Shown: positions 1 through 8,248 of the stretch, piece after piece
Position numbering within the stretch: the first letter of the stretch is position 1
How the letters are laid out: each line of letters starts with the position of its first letter
Made by a program: the position numbers and the translations under genes
The notes under the pieces: model-generated
Database searches by the model: none
Told to the model about the DNA's origin: nothing
What the model saw: only the letters and a program-made list of their open reading frames with translations
NCBI GenBank assembly: GCA_002335495.1
Contig: DDBW01000021.1
Location: 550 to 43,365, forward strand
DNA from: Candidatus Dojkabacteria bacterium UBA2022
GTDB taxonomy: Bacteria; Patescibacteriota; Dojkabacteria; SC72
Direction of reading: 5' to 3'
Length of the DNA: 42,816 nt

Positions 1-404
1 AATCAAAATCACTCTCCACCTATAACAACGGTAAGCTAGAACAATTTGGATGGGTTTCTTCATATGGAATAATCTCAAACGCATACTACCAAGCTGGATA
101 TACAATAGAACCTGTTATTAAAAAAGAGCTGGGAGATGACAATCTTAGATATAATTTGAAATCTCTTTACGAAGTCTTAAAGAGAAGAGATAGAATTGGA
201 GAGATAAGTATAGATGGTTTAAGTACTAGCCCAGGGAGAGTTTTTTTCATACTTCAGAACGACAAAGTTGTGAACGGAGGATATACTCTAGACAGTGGAG
301 AGTTGGCAATAATACTCCCGGAACAAAAGAGAGTAAAAACCATAACGATTGAAGATGTGAGAGACTACTACAAGGAAGGTATTAAGATAGAAGTTGAGAA
401 GTAA
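1..404 (+). CDS. C-terminal part of an unrecognised protein (5' end outside window)
   Basis: The reading frame is open from base 3 of the window to a TAA at 402-404, so the true start lies upstream; an internal TTG at 156 should not be taken as the start. About 133 residues are visible. They contain a Tyr/Gly-rich stretch (QFGWVSSYGIISNAYYQAGY) and end in a charged tail. No family was recognised. The 3' end overlaps the convergent pth gene by 23 bases. Coding status is likely because the frame is long, open to the edge and has balanced composition, but the function is unknown. Confidence 0.6.
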   Translation, partial: SKSLSTYNNGKLEQFGWVSSYGIISNAYYQAGYTIEPVIKKELGDDNLRYNLKSLYEVLKRRDRIGEISIDGLSTSPGRVFFILQNDKVVNGGYTLDSGELAIILPEQKRVKTITIEDVRDYYKEGIKIEVEK

Positions 405-939
405 AAACCTCAATTGCTTCATCAAGAACAGCGGAGAGCTTGCTTAAAGTTACTTCATCAAGTCTTTCAAGCACATAGGCATCAGGAGGCATATTTCTAT
501 CTTCTCTATCATCTACCCCTACTCTAACCCTTAAAAAGTCAACTCCATGAACCTTAGCCTCAACGTCGTTAACCCCGTTATGCCCTTTAGGACTGACCTG
601 ATACTGAATTTTGTACTGCCCGAGCTTGATATCGAGATCGTCATGAATAAGAACCAGAGAGCTATTCAGATCTGCAACATTTTTCTTTTCAAGGATTTTA
701 GCAACTACCTCCCCAGATCGGTTCATAAATAACTGAGGCTTTACCAGAAGAATATCTTGCCCGTCTATTGTTCCTTTTGAAATTTGGGCATTAAAAATAG
801 CTTCGTTCTCCCACTCCTGAAACGAATATCCTCTATTAATAAGAGTATTCCGGAGTCTTTCAACAAACATAAACCCAGCATTATGACGGGTTTCTTTATA
901 TCGTTCACCTGGATTGCCCAAGCCTACAACTATTTTCAT
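382..939 (-). CDS. pth: Peptidyl-tRNA hydrolase
   Basis: This enzyme cleaves peptidyl-tRNA released by stalled ribosomes and recycles the tRNA in the cytoplasm. The protein has 185 residues, the normal size. The start MKIVVGLGNPGERYKETRHN is the classical Pth N-terminus, with the catalytic His in the RHNAGF motif; the KPQLFMNRSG and HDDLD segments are also family hallmarks. The ATG overlaps the end of ybeY by 4 bases, so the two are translationally coupled as the last genes of the rpsU-yqeY-ybeY-pth run. The 3' end converges on the partial gene at 1-404. Confidence 0.97.
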   Translation of the reverse strand: MKIVVGLGNPGERYKETRHNAGFMFVERLRNTLINRGYSFQEWENEAIFNAQISKGTIDGQDILLVKPQLFMNRSGEVVAKILEKKNVADLNSSLVLIHDDLDIKLGQYKIQYQVSPKGHNGVNDVEAKVHGVDFLRVRVGVDDREDRNMPPDAYVLERLDEVTLSKLSAVLDEAIEVFTSQLLS

Positions 940-1358
940 ACTTTTTTCATTATTTTATGTAGTATATCTTCTTGGACTTTAAACATCTCTTCAGAATCGG
1001 CTCTTAAATGATCAAACTTCCCTTTGTGATCAAGTCCGTAAATATGAAGCACACCATGGACAATCATTCTCAGAATCTCTTCTTCAAACATCTTACCTCT
1101 ATATGATGCGTATATATATTCAGGACATATATATATTTCATTAACGTTCTCATCAATCTGAAATGACAGTACATCGGTTGGCTTATCAATATCTCTAAAT
1201 TCTTTATTTAACTCTTTGATCTTCTTTCTGTTTACAAAGACAACTGATATATCGAGCTTCTGATAGTTACGAGGAAGGTGCGTGAGACAGTTCTTAACAT
1301 AGGAAGCTTTGAGACTTTTATACTTATTGAGATACTCGAGATTGAGTAAAGTAACCAC
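936..1358 (-). CDS. ybeY: Endoribonuclease YbeY (rRNA maturation / ribosome quality control)
   Basis: YbeY is a zinc-dependent single-strand RNase needed for 16S rRNA 3' processing. The 140-residue protein carries the metal motif HGVLHIYGLDH (His101, His105, His111) preceded by the family segment DKPTDVLSFQ. The start is a GTG at 1358. The gene sits between yqeY and pth and overlaps pth by 4 bases. Size and motifs fit the family well. Confidence 0.95.
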   Translation of the reverse strand: MVTLLNLEYLNKYKSLKASYVKNCLTHLPRNYQKLDISVVFVNRKKIKELNKEFRDIDKPTDVLSFQIDENVNEIYICPEYIYASYRGKMFEEEILRMIVHGVLHIYGLDHKGKFDHLRADSEEMFKVQEDILHKIMKKV

Positions 1359-1376
1359 GGCAGTTTGTTACTTAAT

Positions 1377-1823
1377 TTATTTTGTTAAAAGGTCTTTAAC
1401 AACCTTGTTAACGACAGATCCATCCGCCTTGCCTTTGAGGTCTTTCATTGTTGCTCCCATAACAAGTCCCATGTCTCGAATCGTAGCATTGGGCATGTTA
1501 GCAAGAACTTTCGCAACAACATTCTTAACATCGTCTTCAGACATCAAAGCTGGAACATAAACAAGTAGGGTATCAAGTTGCTCTTTTTCATGAGCAGCAA
1601 GGTCTTCTCTTCCAGCAACAACATATTGCGAGTAAGCGTCCTCAAGTTTCTTGATTTCTTTTCTCAAGATTTCAATAACCTGCTCATCAGTCAGGTCTCC
1701 CTTGTCAATTTCTACGTTTTTAATAGAGGCCAACGCCATTCCAAGGATTTCAGAACGAGACTTAAGACCCTCTTTACGAGCCTTAAACATATCATTTCTT
1801 ATGGAATCAACTATGCTCATCAC
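1377..1823 (-). CDS. yqeY: YqeY family protein (GatB/YqeY domain)
   Basis: This 148-residue protein matches the stand-alone YqeY family, which is related to the C-terminal tRNA-binding domain of GatB. Visible hallmarks are the N-terminal helical region with the segment ALASIKNVEIDKG and the C-terminal motif DMGLVMGATMKDLKGKADGS. Its role in cells is not well established; association with tRNA-dependent amidation or translation is assumed from the GatB relationship. Two ATG codons stand in tandem at 1823 and 1820, and either could be the start. It lies between rpsU and ybeY on the same strand. Confidence 0.93.
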   Translation of the reverse strand: MMSIVDSIRNDMFKARKEGLKSRSEILGMALASIKNVEIDKGDLTDEQVIEILRKEIKKLEDAYSQYVVAGREDLAAHEKEQLDTLLVYVPALMSEDDVKNVVAKVLANMPNATIRDMGLVMGATMKDLKGKADGSVVNKVVKDLLTK

Positions 1824-1848
1824 TATTTAAATATGAATGAGATATATT

Positions 1849-2049
1849 TTACTTAGCTTTTCGGCTAGCAGATCTTCTTCTTCTCTTAGTCTTTGCGTAT
1901 GCTCTTCTTTTCTCAGCATCGAGAGATGATTTTTTAATTCTGAAAGCTTTTTCTCTATATGTTTCAAGAATCTTCTCCCTTAAAACTTCTCTATGAAGTC
2001 TTCTTAGAGCGCTATCAATATTTTCGTTTGAGTGTACTATTACTGCCAC
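1849..2049 (-). CDS. rpsU: 30S ribosomal protein S21
   Basis: The protein is a 66-residue, strongly basic S21. It has the typical start AVIVHSNENIDSALRRLHRE and an Arg/Lys-rich tail. The start codon is a GTG at 2047-2049. A TATAAT box lies on the minus strand at 2064-2059, so the transcript may begin close to the GTG and be nearly leaderless. It is first in the rpsU-yqeY-ybeY-pth run. Confidence 0.95.
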   Translation of the reverse strand: MAVIVHSNENIDSALRRLHREVLREKILETYREKAFRIKKSSLDAEKRRAYAKTKRRRRSASRKAK

Positions 2050-2096
2050 AAAAGTATAATTATAACTAAGTCGAGGTGATTATAGCATAAGGTTGA

Positions 2097-3545
2097 TTAG
2101 CTGACTACCCTCTTTTCAAAATTTTCTCGATTCTTTTTAATTCTTCCTTCTCTGCTCATTCTATATGCAAGTTTTCCAAAAATTCTATGAACTCCTGTAT
2201 CTAACGGATCAATATATGCATACGCGAATGCGACCAAAATCAGGAACACACCAACTGCTAACTTTGATTCGGCGGAATCAAATAGACCTGTTGCAGGAGC
2301 ACATGAAGCGATAACAGTGTCATCTACTTCAATGTTACTATCTCCACCTACAGGAGTAATCACAGCTTTATTATAGTAGCTTCCAAAGGCACTCTTAGGT
2401 ACTACAACTGTATATCTAAAGGTCTTTGTCTCACCGGGATCGAAGGATGCATTATCTCCTGTAAGGTTCCAAGTAATTACATTTCCGGAAACCGTTGCGG
2501 TTGGAGAGATAGTTTGCAATTGAATATAACTATTTTGAACCTTAGTATCTAGAGTATCAACAATCTTGCTTATTTCCTTTGAGTCGGAAGCTGAGTTGGT
2601 TATTGTAATTACGTAGTTAAGAGAGACCTGGGTTTGATTTGCATCGCATACTCTTCCTGCGCTTTTGTCTACCACCCAATTATCTTGTGTAACAGCAGTG
2701 GTAACTTCTCGACTTGCCTTACATGCATTCCCTGCATATCCTTTAGCATCTTTCCAACTTGCAGAAAGAACCTGATCCCCTTCGGTTGTTGCAGTATATT
2801 TATAACACCACTTAACAGGCTTCTTATTCTTATACTGTGTACATATTGGATCCGATGGGTCAGCACATGCGTCCGTCACAGTAGCTTTTCCGACCGCAGT
2901 TCCGTTTACAGATATAACAATATTATCAACATCAATTCCATCTGCATCGTATGCATATCCACAGAAGTCAACCGTCTTACCAATAGTAGTAGTTACCCTA
3001 TCAGTAGTTCCCGTTAAACCACCACCTTCACACGCGCAGTTTGGAGTACCAACTGGATTCTTACACTCATTTTGCTTTCCCCAACACCTATGGCCAGGAG
3101 CAAATTCTTCGTAAGTGACTTCAGTCCCCTGGGGATTGCACATTGCAATGTATGATTTACAGCTTGCATCAGCTTTTGATTGAACGGCCTCAGAAGTACC
3201 TCCTGGGAACCAACAGTTAATCCCGCATGCGTTTTCAAAAGACTGACACCCACATACTGCAGGAGGCTTCTCCTCTTTTTCCTTTGGGAGATCTTTCTCG
3301 TAACACCAATCACCACACGAGGAATTCCCGGTAGTACTAACACCATTTTTACACCCACATTTTTCCTCTTTTTCCTTTCTAATATTTCTTTTCTCTGCAG
3401 GGTTTTTACCCGCTTCACTATCCGTGGAAGAAAGATATTGAGCTCCTGTTACCTTCCAAATACCAAAACCGATACCAAAAGAAGCAAGACTCAAAACTAC
3501 AACCAGCACTATTAATCCTTTCTGTGTAAGTCTAACCTGTCCCAT
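2097..3545 (-). CDS. Cysteine-rich membrane-anchored surface protein with DUF11-like domain
   Basis: This 482-residue protein has an N-terminal membrane segment (about residues 10-32), a long extracytoplasmic part, a second membrane segment (about 440-458) and a basic tail. The extracytoplasmic part contains two copies of a motif CGC-x-C-x3-C(W/Y) type (Cys63, 65, 77, 81 and Cys98, 100, 107, 111) and further cysteine pairs. These are followed by a beta-sandwich-like region (about 325-432) that resembles DUF11/conserved-repeat domains of surface proteins (VSLNYVITITNSA, FDPGETKTFRYTVVVP). It shares a TAATG overlap with the upstream gene at 3545. Function is unknown; an exported, disulfide-stabilised surface protein is inferred. 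Confidence 0.75.
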   Translation of the reverse strand: MGQVRLTQKGLIVLVVVLSLASFGIGFGIWKVTGAQYLSSTDSEAGKNPAEKRNIRKEKEEKCGCKNGVSTTGNSSCGDWCYEKDLPKEKEEKPPAVCGCQSFENACGINCWFPGGTSEAVQSKADASCKSYIAMCNPQGTEVTYEEFAPGHRCWGKQNECKNPVGTPNCACEGGGLTGTTDRVTTTIGKTVDFCGYAYDADGIDVDNIVISVNGTAVGKATVTDACADPSDPICTQYKNKKPVKWCYKYTATTEGDQVLSASWKDAKGYAGNACKASREVTTAVTQDNWVVDKSAGRVCDANQTQVSLNYVITITNSASDSKEISKIVDTLDTKVQNSYIQLQTISPTATVSGNVITWNLTGDNASFDPGETKTFRYTVVVPKSAFGSYYNKAVITPVGGDSNIEVDDTVIASCAPATGLFDSAESKLAVGVFLILVAFAYAYIDPLDTGVHRIFGKLAYRMSREGRIKKNRENFEKRVVS

Positions 3546-4162
3546 TATTGTCTTGTAACACTTCCCATTATTTTATCTAAAACTGTAAGATCGCTCTCTT
3601 TCGCGACATAGTATTGGAAACTATCAGCAGGAGAAAATAGATACAAATCAGGATTTGACTTCACATCTCCTAGTTCTGCAATATTCCAACCAGGAGAGAT
3701 ATTTGGATCGTCAGTTTCATACCTTGCGAAATCAGTATCTCCGGAACCAATAAATATGCATTTTTTATTATCACCTTCGTTACCGTTGGGATCGTTAGAG
3801 TCACACCTTTCGGTATAACCCGCAAGAGCTTTTGTCATGGTCTGATTCGTATAGATAAACTGGGATCCATTCGGAGAAGTAACTGTAACAAGTGTAGCAT
3901 CAAAGCTTTCGATGAGTTCATCGTCTTTTGGTTCGTACTCTAAAATACCCCAATCACCTGGGTAATCAAATGATATGCCTAAATCATCATTTGTGTATTT
4001 CTTAACTTGTGAACTAAGGTCTACAACCGGATTCTTAGCCTTCTCTTCCTCGTACGCCTGGGTATCAATGGTTTTTCCCAAGTAGTATCCCCCAACTCCC
4101 ATACCCAATATAAAGAGAATCCCTAAAATCAGAGGCAAAGCTTTTGAATTTCCTTCGTTCAT
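3545..4162 (-). CDS. Single-pass membrane-anchored extracytoplasmic protein
   Basis: The 205-residue protein has one N-terminal membrane segment (about residues 8-28, glycine-rich, ending GGYYLGKT). A globular outer domain of about 170 residues begins with YTNDDLGISFDYPGDWG, a pattern common in PsbP-like or lipoprotein-like outer domains of small-genome bacteria. Two cysteines in the central loop (CDSNDP, KKCIFI) could form a disulfide. Its stop overlaps the start of the cysteine-rich protein (TAATG), so the two are probably co-translated. The function is unknown. Confidence 0.7.
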   Translation of the reverse strand: MNEGNSKALPLILGILFILGMGVGGYYLGKTIDTQAYEEEKAKNPVVDLSSQVKKYTNDDLGISFDYPGDWGILEYEPKDDELIESFDATLVTVTSPNGSQFIYTNQTMTKALAGYTERCDSNDPNGNEGDNKKCIFIGSGDTDFARYETDDPNISPGWNIAELGDVKSNPDLYLFSPADSFQYYVAKESDLTVLDKIMGSVTRQ

Positions 4163-4178
4163 AATACAAATGTATAAC

Positions 4179-4206
4179 TAACTATATCTAGAATATTAGA
4201 TAGTTA
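4179..4206. repeat. Imperfect inverted repeat between rseP and the downstream surface-protein gene
   Basis: TAACTA (4179-4184) and TCTA (4187-4190) are complementary to TAGA (4197-4200) and TAGTTA (4201-4206) around a 6-base loop, with two unpaired bases on one side. There is no T-run on the minus strand after it, so it does not look like an intrinsic terminator. It could be an operator or an RNA-processing hairpin. Confidence 0.35.
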
Positions 4207-4239
4207 TAAAAATGTAAATAAGATGAAAGCCTATAAAGT

Positions 4240-5379
4240 TTATCTCAACAGCTCCCGCAGCTGATCAAACTGAATGATATCCTTAAACATAATCACAAAC
4301 ATAAGGAGCAGAAGGAGCATAAAACTTATGTTTATAGCCCACATCTCGACCTTTTTATTCCAAAACCTTCCCATTATCTTTTCCAATACCACCAACAATA
4401 CCCTTCCCCCATCAAGAGCAGGAATTGGAAGCAGGTTCATAACAGCAAGAGTAAAACTTATATCAGCTGTAAGGCCAAGCAAGGTTAAAAATCCGTACTG
4501 TTTAAATGCTTCAACAATTACGTATATTCCTATAGGTCCAGAAATATTATTAGTAACAACGGAGTAATCACCCGTAGACTGAGCCTCAGAGAATAGATCC
4601 GAGAGTCTGGTTGAAATCAATTTCAATAGATTTACTGAGTGACCGAAACCCGCGATTAGCTTATCCTGTGAGTAATCTAAAGCCACAAGATAGTTTGTAG
4701 GGATTAACATACCAACTTTACCCTCATCAGAGACCTTTACAGAGTAATCTTTACATTCAGGATTACACACTGTAATTAACACGTTCTCCCCATTCTTACT
4801 TGTTACATACTCACGAAAATCATTAGAATAATGGATTTTATTACCATCAACTGATTCAATAACTCCATTATCAGGCAAGCCGGCTAGTTTTGCATTACCA
4901 TCTTCCGTAAGTTGAGTATATTCCACATCCCCCAACCTTTCTGTAACAATCCGACCTACAACAGGTTTAAAACCTTTAATATCTTCACTTAACTGCCACT
5001 TATATCCGGAATAGATAATAAAGAAGTAGTACATACCCACAGCAAAAATAAGGTTCATTGTTACTCCTGCCAATAGGATTACAATCTGCTTCCATTTGCT
5101 GATATTTTTAAAATTTCTACTATCCTTTCTCTCTTTATCGTCCAATTCCTCATCTCCCTCTCCTAGAATTTTTACATACCCTCCTAAAGGAAGAATATTG
5201 AGTCTATACTCAGTCTCCCCTACTTTTTTTGACCAAAATTTTGGCCCCAACCCTATTGCAAACGCCTCTACTTTTACCTTGAAAAGCTTTGCTGAAAGAA
5301 AATGTCCCAATTCGTGTATAGCGACAAGAAACCCAAGGATTAACAAAACGATAATAATATTTACAATTACCTCAACCAT
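4240..5379 (-). CDS. rseP: RseP-type M50 site-2 zinc metalloprotease
   Basis: This is an intramembrane protease that cuts membrane-embedded substrates such as anti-sigma factors. The 379-residue protein has the zinc motif HELGH (residues 22-26) in the first membrane helix. The downstream family segment is GLGPKFWSKKVGETEYRL and NILPLGGYVKILGE. A PDZ-like region follows at about 150-210, and the third zinc ligand lies in MNLLPIPALDGGR near the C-terminus. Several hydrophobic helices are visible. It follows frr on the same strand, as often seen in bacteria where rseP lies near the tsf-frr block. Confidence 0.93.
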   Translation of the reverse strand: MVEVIVNIIIVLLILGFLVAIHELGHFLSAKLFKVKVEAFAIGLGPKFWSKKVGETEYRLNILPLGGYVKILGEGDEELDDKERKDSRNFKNISKWKQIVILLAGVTMNLIFAVGMYYFFIIYSGYKWQLSEDIKGFKPVVGRIVTERLGDVEYTQLTEDGNAKLAGLPDNGVIESVDGNKIHYSNDFREYVTSKNGENVLITVCNPECKDYSVKVSDEGKVGMLIPTNYLVALDYSQDKLIAGFGHSVNLLKLISTRLSDLFSEAQSTGDYSVVTNNISGPIGIYVIVEAFKQYGFLTLLGLTADISFTLAVMNLLPIPALDGGRVLLVVLEKIMGRFWNKKVEMWAINISFMLLLLLMFVIMFKDIIQFDQLRELLR

Positions 5380-5413
5380 TGCTTAGTAATAGACAGTTTA
5401 ATATTTAGAAAGA

Positions 5414-5959
5414 CTAGATTGTCATCAACTCAGTCTCTTTCTTCTCCTTAATGGTTTCAATCTTCTCGTTAGTAGCTTTAACCATTTTCTCGGCCTCTTC
5501 TTTAACTCTTTTACCCTCATCCTCTGAAACGCCCGATGCAACTCTAGCATCAACGCTCTTCATGAAATCCTGCCTCACATTTCGAACTGATACTCGAGCC
5601 ATTTCAACCTTCTCTTTCATAAGCTTAACGAATTCTCTTCTTCTTTCCTCGTTTAGCACAGGAATGGTTACCCTTACATAATCATTTTCTCTAGCAGCTG
5701 TAAATCCGAGATTGGAAGCATTTACGGCTTTCTCAATAGCCTCGGCCAAGGATTTATCCCAAGGCTGTACAATAAGAGACCTACTATCTGAAACAGAAAT
5801 ATTACCAACACTTTTCATTGGAGATTGTCCCCCATATGCATTTACTTTCACATCTTCAATAAGTTCAGGAGTTGGTCTTCCCGTATGAATCTGGGAGAGA
5901 TCTGCCATTAAGTGATCTACACAACCATCAAGTCCTGTCTGAAATTCTTTCAAGTCCAT
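5414..5959 (-). CDS. frr: Ribosome recycling factor
   Basis: RRF splits the post-termination ribosome together with EF-G. The 181-residue protein matches the family in length and pattern: SQIHTGRPTPELIEDVKVNAYG, the LIVQPWDKSLAEAIEKA segment and a long Lys/Glu-rich C-terminal coiled arm. The second signature position, usually RTGRA, reads HTGRP here. It follows tsf on the minus strand. Confidence 0.96.
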   Translation of the reverse strand: MDLKEFQTGLDGCVDHLMADLSQIHTGRPTPELIEDVKVNAYGGQSPMKSVGNISVSDSRSLIVQPWDKSLAEAIEKAVNASNLGFTAARENDYVRVTIPVLNEERRREFVKLMKEKVEMARVSVRNVRQDFMKSVDARVASGVSEDEGKRVKEEAEKMVKATNEKIETIKEKKETELMTI

Positions 5960-6026
5960 AATAACATCAAAGCCTAAACTTAACTCTTAGGAAATTATAC
6001 CATCAATTAGAATGATTTAAAGGACT

Positions 6027-6740
6027 CTACTTTCCGAGTTCCCAAACCATAATCTTTCTTATAGCCAAAGGTTCTCCCATCTTTTGAATAGATTCGTCAA
6101 GAAGGGCTTGGATAGTTTTAGACTCGTCTTTAAACCATTTCTGATCCAAAAGACAGTGCTCAGCATAGTACTTTGCAAACTTTCCTTCCATAATCTTCTC
6201 TAACATATTTTCAGGTTTACCTTCTTCTTTAAGTTCTCTTTCAAAGAGAGCTTTCAACTCTTCTAATTTTTCCTGTGGTATCTGTTCTTTAGAAACATAG
6301 GTAGGCTTCATAGCAGCTACTTGCAAAGCAATCTCGTGAACAAAAGATTTAAATTCTTCATTTCGAGCAACAAAGTCTGTCTTACAGGTAACCTCTACAA
6401 CAGAAACAAGTCTTTTATCTAAGCCATGGACATAGGCATCAATCATACCTTCCGCTTTCTCTGAAGTATCATTTCCTACTGGATCATTCCATCCTCTTTC
6501 ATTAATAATAGCAACAGCTTTCTCAAAATCGTTACCAGCATCTTCCAATGCAAGCTTGCACAGGCCAATTTTGGCTCCAGTTAAATTTCTAAGTCTACTT
6601 ACGACATCGCTCTTTGAGTTAATGTAATCAACTGCCTTTTGCATATCTCCTCCTGCATGCTCTAAAGCTTCTTTACATAGAGCCATTCCAGCGGATGTCT
6701 TAGCACGTAGAGCTTTTATATCGTCAAGGGTGTATGACAT
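6027..6740 (-). CDS. tsf: Elongation factor Ts with duplicated N-terminal UBA domain
   Basis: EF-Ts exchanges GDP on EF-Tu. The 237-residue protein has the signature CKTDFVARNEEF (119-130), which contacts EF-Tu. The N-terminus is unusual: residues 11-41 (LRAKTSAGMALCKEALEHAG...) and 50-80 (LRNLTGAKIGLCKLALEDAG...) align without gaps as two copies of the UBA-like three-helix module that normally occurs once. The second copy ends in INERGW, close to the typical transition to the core. The rest is a shortened core with a C-terminal EPLAIRKIMVWELGK. It lies between rpsB and frr. Confidence 0.95.
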   Translation of the reverse strand: MSYTLDDIKALRAKTSAGMALCKEALEHAGGDMQKAVDYINSKSDVVSRLRNLTGAKIGLCKLALEDAGNDFEKAVAIINERGWNDPVGNDTSEKAEGMIDAYVHGLDKRLVSVVEVTCKTDFVARNEEFKSFVHEIALQVAAMKPTYVSKEQIPQEKLEELKALFERELKEEGKPENMLEKIMEGKFAKYYAEHCLLDQKWFKDESKTIQALLDESIQKMGEPLAIRKIMVWELGK

Positions 6741-6773
6741 TAGAAAAATATTTAAAAATTATGTAAAAAAGTT

Positions 6774-7673
6774 TTAAGCTTTCTTAGCTTTTCTAACAAC
6801 TCTAACTGGTTTTACAGCTGCAGTATCAAGAGCCTTTCCTTCCTTGAGAGCTTTAATTCTTTCTCTCTCCTGCTCTTCCATTAATCTCTTTTTCTCAACT
6901 TCTTCTGCATGGGCATTTGCCATTCGCTCAAGCTTAGCTTCTTCTTCTTTTCTTAGGGTAATCAAGGTCTTAGCTTTTGCTCCTTCGTTAATAGCTTTAC
7001 CGAATAGTTCAATAAACAAAGTAATACTCTTGATAGAGTCATCGTTTGCTGGGATTGGGTAATCTACTAGCAATGGATCGCTATTAGTATCAACAAGAGA
7101 TACGATTGGCATTCCAACAATCTTAGCTTCCTTAACAGCATTTTTCTCTAACTTACTGTCAATAACAATCATAAGGGTTGGAAGTTTATCCATGAACTTG
7201 ATTCCACTATAAATTTTGTTCAATCTCTCTACTTCTCTCTTCATCAAAAGCTGTTCTTTTTTAACAAGTCCCTTTGCTCCAGATGCCAAAGTCTCTTCCA
7301 TAGATACTAGTTTATCTACACTCTTCTTAATAGCTTTAAAGTTTGTGAAGAGTCCACCTGGCCATCTCTTATTTACATAGAAGGCACCATTTTCCTGGGC
7401 CATTGTCTGTACGAGGGATGCAGCCTGACCTTTTGTTCCAACTACTAAAACGTTTCCTCTATCGGATGCATCTTTAATAGCAGCAAGAGCTTTCTTTAGC
7501 TGTGTTAAGGTGGAGATTAGATCAATAATATGAACACCATTTCTTTCGGTGTAGATATATGGTTTCATTTTTGGATTCCAGGCACTCTTCTTGTGTCCAA
7601 AGTGTACACCTGCATTGAGTAACTGATCGAGAGATGGAAGTTTAACTTCCGAGGTTTTTGTTGTTTCTTTCAT
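6774..7673 (-). CDS. rpsB: 30S ribosomal protein S2
   Basis: The 299-residue protein shows S2 hallmarks: LLNAGVHFGHKKSAWNPKMKPYIY near the N-terminus, FYVNKRWPGGLFTNFK, and the IVSLVDTNSDPLLVDYPIPANDDS segment. It is about 50 residues longer than common S2 proteins because of a C-terminal Lys/Glu-rich, probably helical tail ending VKPVRVVRKAKKA. It is the first gene of rpsB-tsf-frr-rseP and is preceded by its own promoter and a structured leader. Confidence 0.97.
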   Translation of the reverse strand: MKETTKTSEVKLPSLDQLLNAGVHFGHKKSAWNPKMKPYIYTERNGVHIIDLISTLTQLKKALAAIKDASDRGNVLVVGTKGQAASLVQTMAQENGAFYVNKRWPGGLFTNFKAIKKSVDKLVSMEETLASGAKGLVKKEQLLMKREVERLNKIYSGIKFMDKLPTLMIVIDSKLEKNAVKEAKIVGMPIVSLVDTNSDPLLVDYPIPANDDSIKSITLFIELFGKAINEGAKAKTLITLRKEEEAKLERMANAHAEEVEKKRLMEEQERERIKALKEGKALDTAAVKPVRVVRKAKKA

Positions 7674-7680
7674 AAAAATT

Positions 7681-7736
7681 CCTTTCCTTTACCACCTATC
7701 TCATAAGGGATTAATTATCCCAGGAAAAGGTATGAG
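7681..7736 (-). promoter_or_regulatory. Structured rpsB leader with possible Shine-Dalgarno-masking pseudoknot
   Basis: On the minus strand, CTCATA (7736-7731) pairs with TATGAG (7705-7700). Inside it GGGAT (7721-7717) pairs with ATCCC (7711-7707) around a 5-base loop. The asymmetric 9-base bulge CCTTTTCCT (7730-7722) is complementary, with one bulged base, to the purine-rich AGGAAAGG ribosome-binding region (about 7688-7681) before the rpsB ATG. This suggests a translational switch, possibly autoregulation by S2. Pairings are seen directly; the control role is inferred. Confidence 0.55.
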
Positions 7737-7772
7737 ATATGTGAGATATATAAATAAAATAATACGATGAGA

Positions 7773-7801
7773 ATAATATCAGAAATAGTTAACGTAGACA
7801 A
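7773..7801 (-). promoter_or_regulatory. Predicted promoter of rpsB operon
   Basis: Minus-strand TTGTCT (7801-7796) and TATTAT (7778-7773) are separated by exactly 17 bases. Transcription would begin near 7766 and give a leader of about 90 bases that contains the hairpin at 7700-7736. Confidence 0.6.
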
Positions 7802-7858
7802 GAGTAAAACAAGCCCAATCTCAACAAGCCCTTACATTTCTACAGGATACTAAATATT

Positions 7859-8212
7859 TCAATTACGTGGAGAGTGCGGGGGAACCCTCGTCATACGGAT
7901 ACAAATATCCTCACAAACCTCTAAAGCATTAGCAACCGGAGCTCTTTGATGATCATATATTATATCTGCCGTAACGACAAACCACTCTTGATCCAATACA
8001 AGCCCAAATGAAATAAATATGAAGTTACGCTCATCCCGGAAAACTCCAAGACCCTTATAGCCAAAGGTAAAAAATCGATCCTTGTATTCCCCAAGATTCA
8101 CACCAAAATTATGATCCCGACCCTCTCTTGCAACGTCGGCAATATGAGAACCTATTGAAAAGGCCCACGATTCTTGCGAAACTTCGACAATACCTCTCTC
8201 CATAGATGCCAT
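7859..8212 (-). CDS. Hypothetical protein, 117 residues
   Basis: No family was recognised. The protein is soluble-looking, with alternating beta-like segments (DRFFTFGYKGLGVF, NFIFISFGLVLDQEWFVVTADIIYDHQ). The start is ATG 8212; an ATG at 8203 is an alternative. It lies between the HAD gene and the rpsB promoter on the same strand, with no overlap with neighbours. Coding status is moderately supported by length and composition. Confidence 0.5.
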   Translation of the reverse strand: MASMERGIVEVSQESWAFSIGSHIADVAREGRDHNFGVNLGEYKDRFFTFGYKGLGVFRDERNFIFISFGLVLDQEWFVVTADIIYDHQRAPVANALEVCEDICIRMTRVPPHSPRN

Positions 8213-8248
8213 GCGGAATTATATAGGATAAAAGATATTGAAGGAAGA

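Noticed and set aside
2634..3017. Plus-strand open frames opposite the cysteine-rich protein
   Set aside because: They are antisense shadows of a well-supported minus-strand gene.
4179..4206. Terminator after rseP
   Set aside because: No T-run follows the hairpin in the direction of transcription.
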